Position numbers and translations under genes: made by a program. A stretch of DNA of 64,000 nucleotides, taken from Deroplatys truncata (taxonomy: Eukaryota > Arthropoda > Insecta > Mantodea > Mantidae). Below the pieces are notes generated by a model, which worked only from the letters and a program-made list of their open reading frames with translations, was not told the DNA's origin and did not search any database. This document shows, piece by piece, positions 59,846-64,000 of this stretch (positions within the stretch are counted from its first letter, which is position 1; every line of letters starts with the position of its first letter). Location: positions 75,261,573 through 75,325,572 of the forward strand of contig CM060986.1 of the NCBI GenBank assembly GCA_030765065.1, read 5' to 3'.

Positions 59846-60844
59846 TTCTTATCTCTTACAGCTGTAATAACTTGGTAATGTGATATTTGTAATAATAAAC
59901 CAAACGTCTTTGATAGGCACAGTAATTTCTGAACCCTTTAGTCTTCCCTCGACAGAATTTCAAATTTAGAAATATAGTAGTCCATAAATATCCTTTAGCG
60001 GTGAAAGATTTATCCAGATTGTCAAATATTTAAATAAACCAATCTTTTGGGCTAGCTTGCGTGGTCGAAGATTAAAAGCACGTGAGCTTGCGAGTTTGCT
60101 TCGCGACTGTGGCGAACGTCTTGGCAGCAGTAGGTAGCCGCCTCTTAAGATGTCCAACACAGTGCTGAACGAAACACCAAATTCATATGTTGTTTAATCT
60201 TCGACTATGCTTTCAGGATAACTTTTACGTAAATACATAAAATGAAATTTTGAGCTTTTGTACTTTTTTCCTTGGTCCAGTAATTATTTAATAGATAAAG
60301 ATTCTACAATTTCCATGAGAAGCATAACTTCTCTTAATCAGAGTTAACAGAAATAGGGACGAAAGAGCGGATATATAGGATTCATACCCATTAACCCAAG
60401 GCAGTATGTGTAACATTTTTTAATTTTGAATGTACTTTATAACCCTCGAAAATACAATCCTCTCAGTTGTTGATTATGAAATATACCTATTAATTAATTT
60501 CAGATGTTATCCTGAACACTTTTCTCCTTATGTATGTTTTAATATAAATTCATAATGAAGTTGATTACAACAAAGAATAAATACAACACAGCTATCTTAA
60601 ACGTTTGGCGTACAGAAAGTTCACTACATACATTTATAGAATTTAGAATAAAGATATGCCAATTAAAGAAGTATATATGAGAGTAATCATAAACAATTTA
60701 GATTCTCTATTATTATGTACTGTTTTCTGTTTGCTTATCAGCACCCTCTGGCATAGCTGTTGCTTCGTGCCATCTATGCATTATTTAATAGACTGTCTGA
60801 TATAGAAATGTAGCATGAAAATGTTTAATTTTTCTAATACGTAT
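59846..60844. other. No gene recognised
   Basis: The minus strand at 59960-60190 reads EFGVSFSTVLDILR, faintly like a transposase helix-turn-helix, but the rest does not support a family. Confidence 0.3.
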
Positions 60845-61190
60845 CAAAATTTTGGGTGGAATGCAATATTAGCTATCTATGTTTCACCGGAATAAAAACG
60901 TTATAAAACTGCGTGTGTGTTTGTGTGTTGTGTGTGCACAGCATATTCAAAACCGAAATGTTAGATAAATGCCAAACTTGAACTTTAAGTTCATTTTCCT
61001 TGTATACGATACGAAGATTTTGAAGAAAATTTCCCCACCTTAAGCTATCCTTCAGACCACTATTGTTCATTACTTTTAATTTTCTCAAAACCACTTTTAA
61101 TGATTTTTATAGAAACACATATTTAAAATATTTACGTGCCGAATAAAATATATATGCTTATGAATTTTCTGCGAATAGCGTTGTCATGAC
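60845..61190 (+). repeat. Long-TIR family, left-arm fragment
   Basis: ATTTTGGGTGGAATGCAATA (the outer motif, here in the opposite sense) is followed by TTTCACCGGAATAAAAACG, a GTGTGTGTTTGTGTG patch, AACCGAAATGTTAGATAAA, CAAACTTGAACTTTAAG and TTTAATTTTCTCAAAACC in left-arm order. The first ~40 bases appear inverted relative to the rest. Confidence 0.6.
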
Positions 61191-61699
61191 GATTTTGGTG
61201 GTCTAGGCTCGTTAACAATCCGACAAGCAACAGTTTTACAGAGAATTAAGTAATAAAAACCAAGCAATGTTATTTAAACTGATAAAAGAAACTAAAACAT
61301 ACATTCTTATCAATACACACAACTATATTATAGTACGGGTATACAAGGGAGGGGGACACCTTGCGAGATCTATTGCGAATACCACACCCCACGAGGGAAG
61401 GATGAGGTGAAACACCACAGGAGGCTACAGGCAGACAGGCCACAAATAAGCGCGGAAGTCTTTAATAGTTCTTGGCTCGAAGACTCGTCCCATACTGGAG
61501 ATGCACAAAGAGGGTGATGAACGACCCATTTAACCAAGCAGCTCTGTAGTATTCACGGGGAATACGCTTTTCTTTGAGCAAACTTCCGCGTCATCTGTCC
61601 GGCACCGCCATGAAGCTTAGAAGCATATCTGAAACATGAGAAGCAAACTTAATGAAAAGGAAATGAGTGAAAGGGAATCATGGTAGATCAACACCCCAG
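61191..61699. other. No gene recognised
   Basis: The stretch 61360-61640 is GC-richer but has no frame or repeat that I can assign. Confidence 0.35.
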
Positions 61700-61800
61700 C
61701 ATTCGCTTACCGATCAGGAAAACCCATGAAAAATCCAAGGTCGAAGTGAGAGTAAGCGGGAATCGAACCCGGAACCTCTTGAATGCGAGCCACACCATTA
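61700..61800 (-). repeat. tRNA-derived SINE, family 3
   Basis: The minus strand reads TGGTGTGGCTCGCATTCAAG, then GGTTCCGGGTTCGATTCCCG (B box), and then GGATTTTTCATGGGTTTTCC. The last block is the body motif of this family. Confidence 0.6.
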
Positions 61801-62486
61801 TATAACATTGCCTTTCGTAAAAGTATACTTAGAAAATTTTTAGGATAATTCAGAAACATCAATATATTTCTTAATGCAACAACTTGGTTATTCGGTCCAG
61901 GACCCATTCCTGTCCATCGCTCCATCAGGCACCTACGAACTGAATCCAACTTCTGCATCACCCATGACTGTGGACACCATTCTCGTTAAAAAAAAACCTT
62001 CAGGGATCTTTAGCTTACCGCGGTAAGAAATAGACCGGGGTAATAATCAAACAGCGGTGCACCAATGTTCACCGCACTTTAGGTGACCGTGGTTAGCTGG
62101 CAGGCGACATCTTAGTTGAGCGCACCGTTCATTGTAGGTAAATTCTACTGAACTCGCCCGGATGTCGTTTTTTTTCATTGTTCTACTGCTGAAGCGCATG
62201 CATGTACCAGTTCAGTGTGCAATGGAAGAAAGCTAAAGTAGACCCAAGTTTCTCTAATGTTATTAAACTTAACATGTAATTCTTAAGAAAAGATATAAAG
62301 TAAAGAGATAGAAGCAATAACTTTAAGATGGATACGCAGGAAAAGCTGACCTTGCAATTGATTTAAAAAATTGCTAAACGATTATAGGTTTTTTTCTTTC
62401 TTTTCACACTAAGTTCGATTTATCTTAGTCCATATTTACGTACTGAAAGAGAGGCAGAAAAAAGAATGAAAAAAATATTATTCCCA
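61801..62486. repeat. No gene; palindromic motif cluster near 62015-62110
   Basis: Contains TTACCGCGGTAA (62017-62028, a perfect palindrome) and nearby AGCGGTGCACCAATG and GACCGTGGTTAG. Similar motifs recur at 62945-63050. See findings. Confidence 0.4.
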
Positions 62487-62560
62487 GACAAGATTTGAAC
62501 TCGAAACCTCTTGAAAATGAGGTGCAATGCTATCCCCACACCACTAAGACGATTTCATAT
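62487..62560 (-). repeat. tRNA-like SINE head
   Basis: The minus strand reads TTAGTGGTGTGGGGATAGCA (A-box region), then GAGTTCAAATCTTG (B box). The CTCATTTTCAAGAGG middle matches family 3. Confidence 0.5.
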
Positions 62561-64000
62561 TTGGGCACTGACCTCTCTAGCTTACTTTATTTTTATACCT
62601 GTGCAAATAATGTATTCTAATATTCATGAAAATGTGCTGCACTAAATCCATTCCTTGCTCCTTTTATTTCTGCCTTGTTCTTGAAACTATGCTTCAACTA
62701 ATATGGTTATGATAGGTAACACCGTGATTTGCATTTTCGTTACGTCTTGGGTAAGGATATTTAAGGCATCTGTCGCACAAAAAGTCTTATGCCATTAAAA
62801 ATTACAAAGTACATTAAAATAACTTTATCAGGATGCAATCATTGGCAAAATGTAGTGTCTTTTAGTTGGGAATTCTAACCTATACCGTTCCGCCAACACA
62901 ACACATCTGAAGTTGGAGATGATCGACGAAAACGGGCTATTCATGGCCGGTCAGAATTAACCGCGGTAAAATCCTCGATAAGCTTTTACCGTCGTCAATG
63001 CACCACAAATGACCATTTATCGCGGTAAAATATTGATCTAGAATGGTGCACACGCCCATCATTAAGGAAGCTAATCCACTATCCTGCCCCTGCAGCTGCC
63101 AGCGACCTTGTATTTGTTTACATATGACGATCTGTGCGTGTCATGTTATTAAATTGCACACACTACTGTATCTTTAACAACACCCTCCCGGATCCAGTGC
63201 TAAGCGTGGTTTTCTCGAAAACTGGGCCTTGAATTTGAAGATCTATAAAAATTAAATCACTTAGAAAAGTTTTTTTTCCAAAGCTTAAACCAAGAGCAAA
63301 TTAGAAATCAGTTGATTTTTAAGGCCTCCACACTCATTTAATCATAATGAGTTTTTAATGTTTATACAAAAACCAACACAAAATGCAAAAGGAGACGCGC
63401 ATTGTAAAGAAATGTGTAGTTTCGGGATAGCTAGGGAATACTCAAACGGAGCATAATTAGGTAATTAATGGCTCTAGTCTTGGGACTGCTAATTAATTTT
63501 AATATTCAGTATGCTCTTCTAGAGTCATTATCTAACTCTAAAAAGAGTCATTAAGGGAAGATTATAAACGCTGCTGAGTCACAATTTTCCGACGCACATT
63601 CTGTTAACATTGGCTACTCAGCACGTTTCAAGAAGCACCATGCTTTGCGTCCAAGCTGGTTTGAGGACAACACCATGGCCTTTGAAGTCTCCTTTTGCAT
63701 CATCTACCGTATAGGTTAGTTTACAGTAGAAAGTTTCTAAGAAACTCAATTTTCAGAGCCCTGTTCCACTTCTAATAGTTTACCAATTCCTGTATACAGC
63801 GACTCCAGAAAATATTCCTTTCAACTTAAAAAAAATCCAAATTTTATTAAAAGGGAGAAAATTTCGATTTTTAAAATGAGGAAAATTAAAACAATATTAG
63901 AGTTTACGAGTTCGTGCATTTTTCAAGATTGTTAAATTTTATTAGATTTACAATGTTTTGAAAATTATTAAGATTTTTGGCGTCACATTTACAAAATCAT
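62561..64000. other. No gene recognised
   Basis: AT-rich apart from the ACCGCGGTAA-type motifs at 62945-63050. There are no frames of note up to the window edge. Confidence 0.4.

Noticed and set aside
59966-60160. Tc1-like helix-turn-helix (minus strand, GVSFSTVLDILR)
   Set aside because: Only a dozen residues resemble the motif and no catalytic block or terminal repeat is nearby.

Overview
The window looks like nuclear DNA from an animal, most likely an insect. It is AT-rich and has no operon-like layout, no long open frame, and dense, nested, decayed transposable elements. Most of these I could place by superfamily: several IS630/Tc1/mariner lineages, a pogo/Tigger-like element, non-LTR retrotransposons (LINEs), LTRs and tRNA-derived SINEs. 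The DUF4817-type mariner relative and the mariner copies with CGAGGGTGTTTTTAAAG-like ends are of kinds I associate with insects. A 64 kb stretch with no recognisable host exon suggests a large, repeat-rich genome, perhaps a cockroach-, cricket- or stick-insect-like lineage. That last step is inference. No host protein gene, rRNA or functional tRNA could be supported.

Layout. 1-8.2 kb: SINE and tRNA-like heads, an internally deleted mariner (4046-4693) and an LTR-like repeat (6732-7680). 8.2-14.2 kb: two copies of a long-terminal-inverted-repeat (long-TIR) element, then a LINE split by a solo LTR (12606-13300, 4-bp target duplication). That LTR carries a textbook heat-shock promoter. A second LINE end lies at 13845-14230. 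14.2-18 kb: nothing recognised. 18-23.3 kb: a Tc1/Tc3-like pseudogene, a complete but decayed DUF4817-type transposon with TA duplication (20207-21549), and a LINE ORF2 C-terminus with only two in-frame stops (22222-22987). 23.3-29.6 kb: four SINEs, a long-TIR arm interrupted by two SINEs, and a pogo/Tigger-like element (26851-28165). 29.6-38.3 kb: sparse; a mariner fragment, a 247-bp mariner MITE, two SINE-like segments and microsatellites. 38.3-44.5 kb: a perfect 149-bp tandem duplication, the best long-TIR element (38841-41497) with a degenerate protein-coding core, and another arm carrying a TA-flanked transposon. 46.3-50 kb: one mariner split by at least four later insertions. 50.9-54.2 kb: two LTR-like repeats in inverted orientation. 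57-61 kb: another mariner with an insertion, SINEs and long-TIR fragments. 61.2-64 kb: SINE heads and palindromic TTACCGCGGTAA-type motifs.

The dominant theme is the long-TIR family. About fifteen arms or arm fragments of up to ~0.95 kb share an outer end (TTTTTACTTTCTCTACTACG), a purine/pyrimidine dinucleotide patch, and an inner end reading AATCTGATGTGTTACACTC. The 38841 copy encloses remains of a conserved repeat-borne protein, which makes it a candidate autonomous ancestor. The genes here do not form a pathway; the order of nesting is the main biological information.
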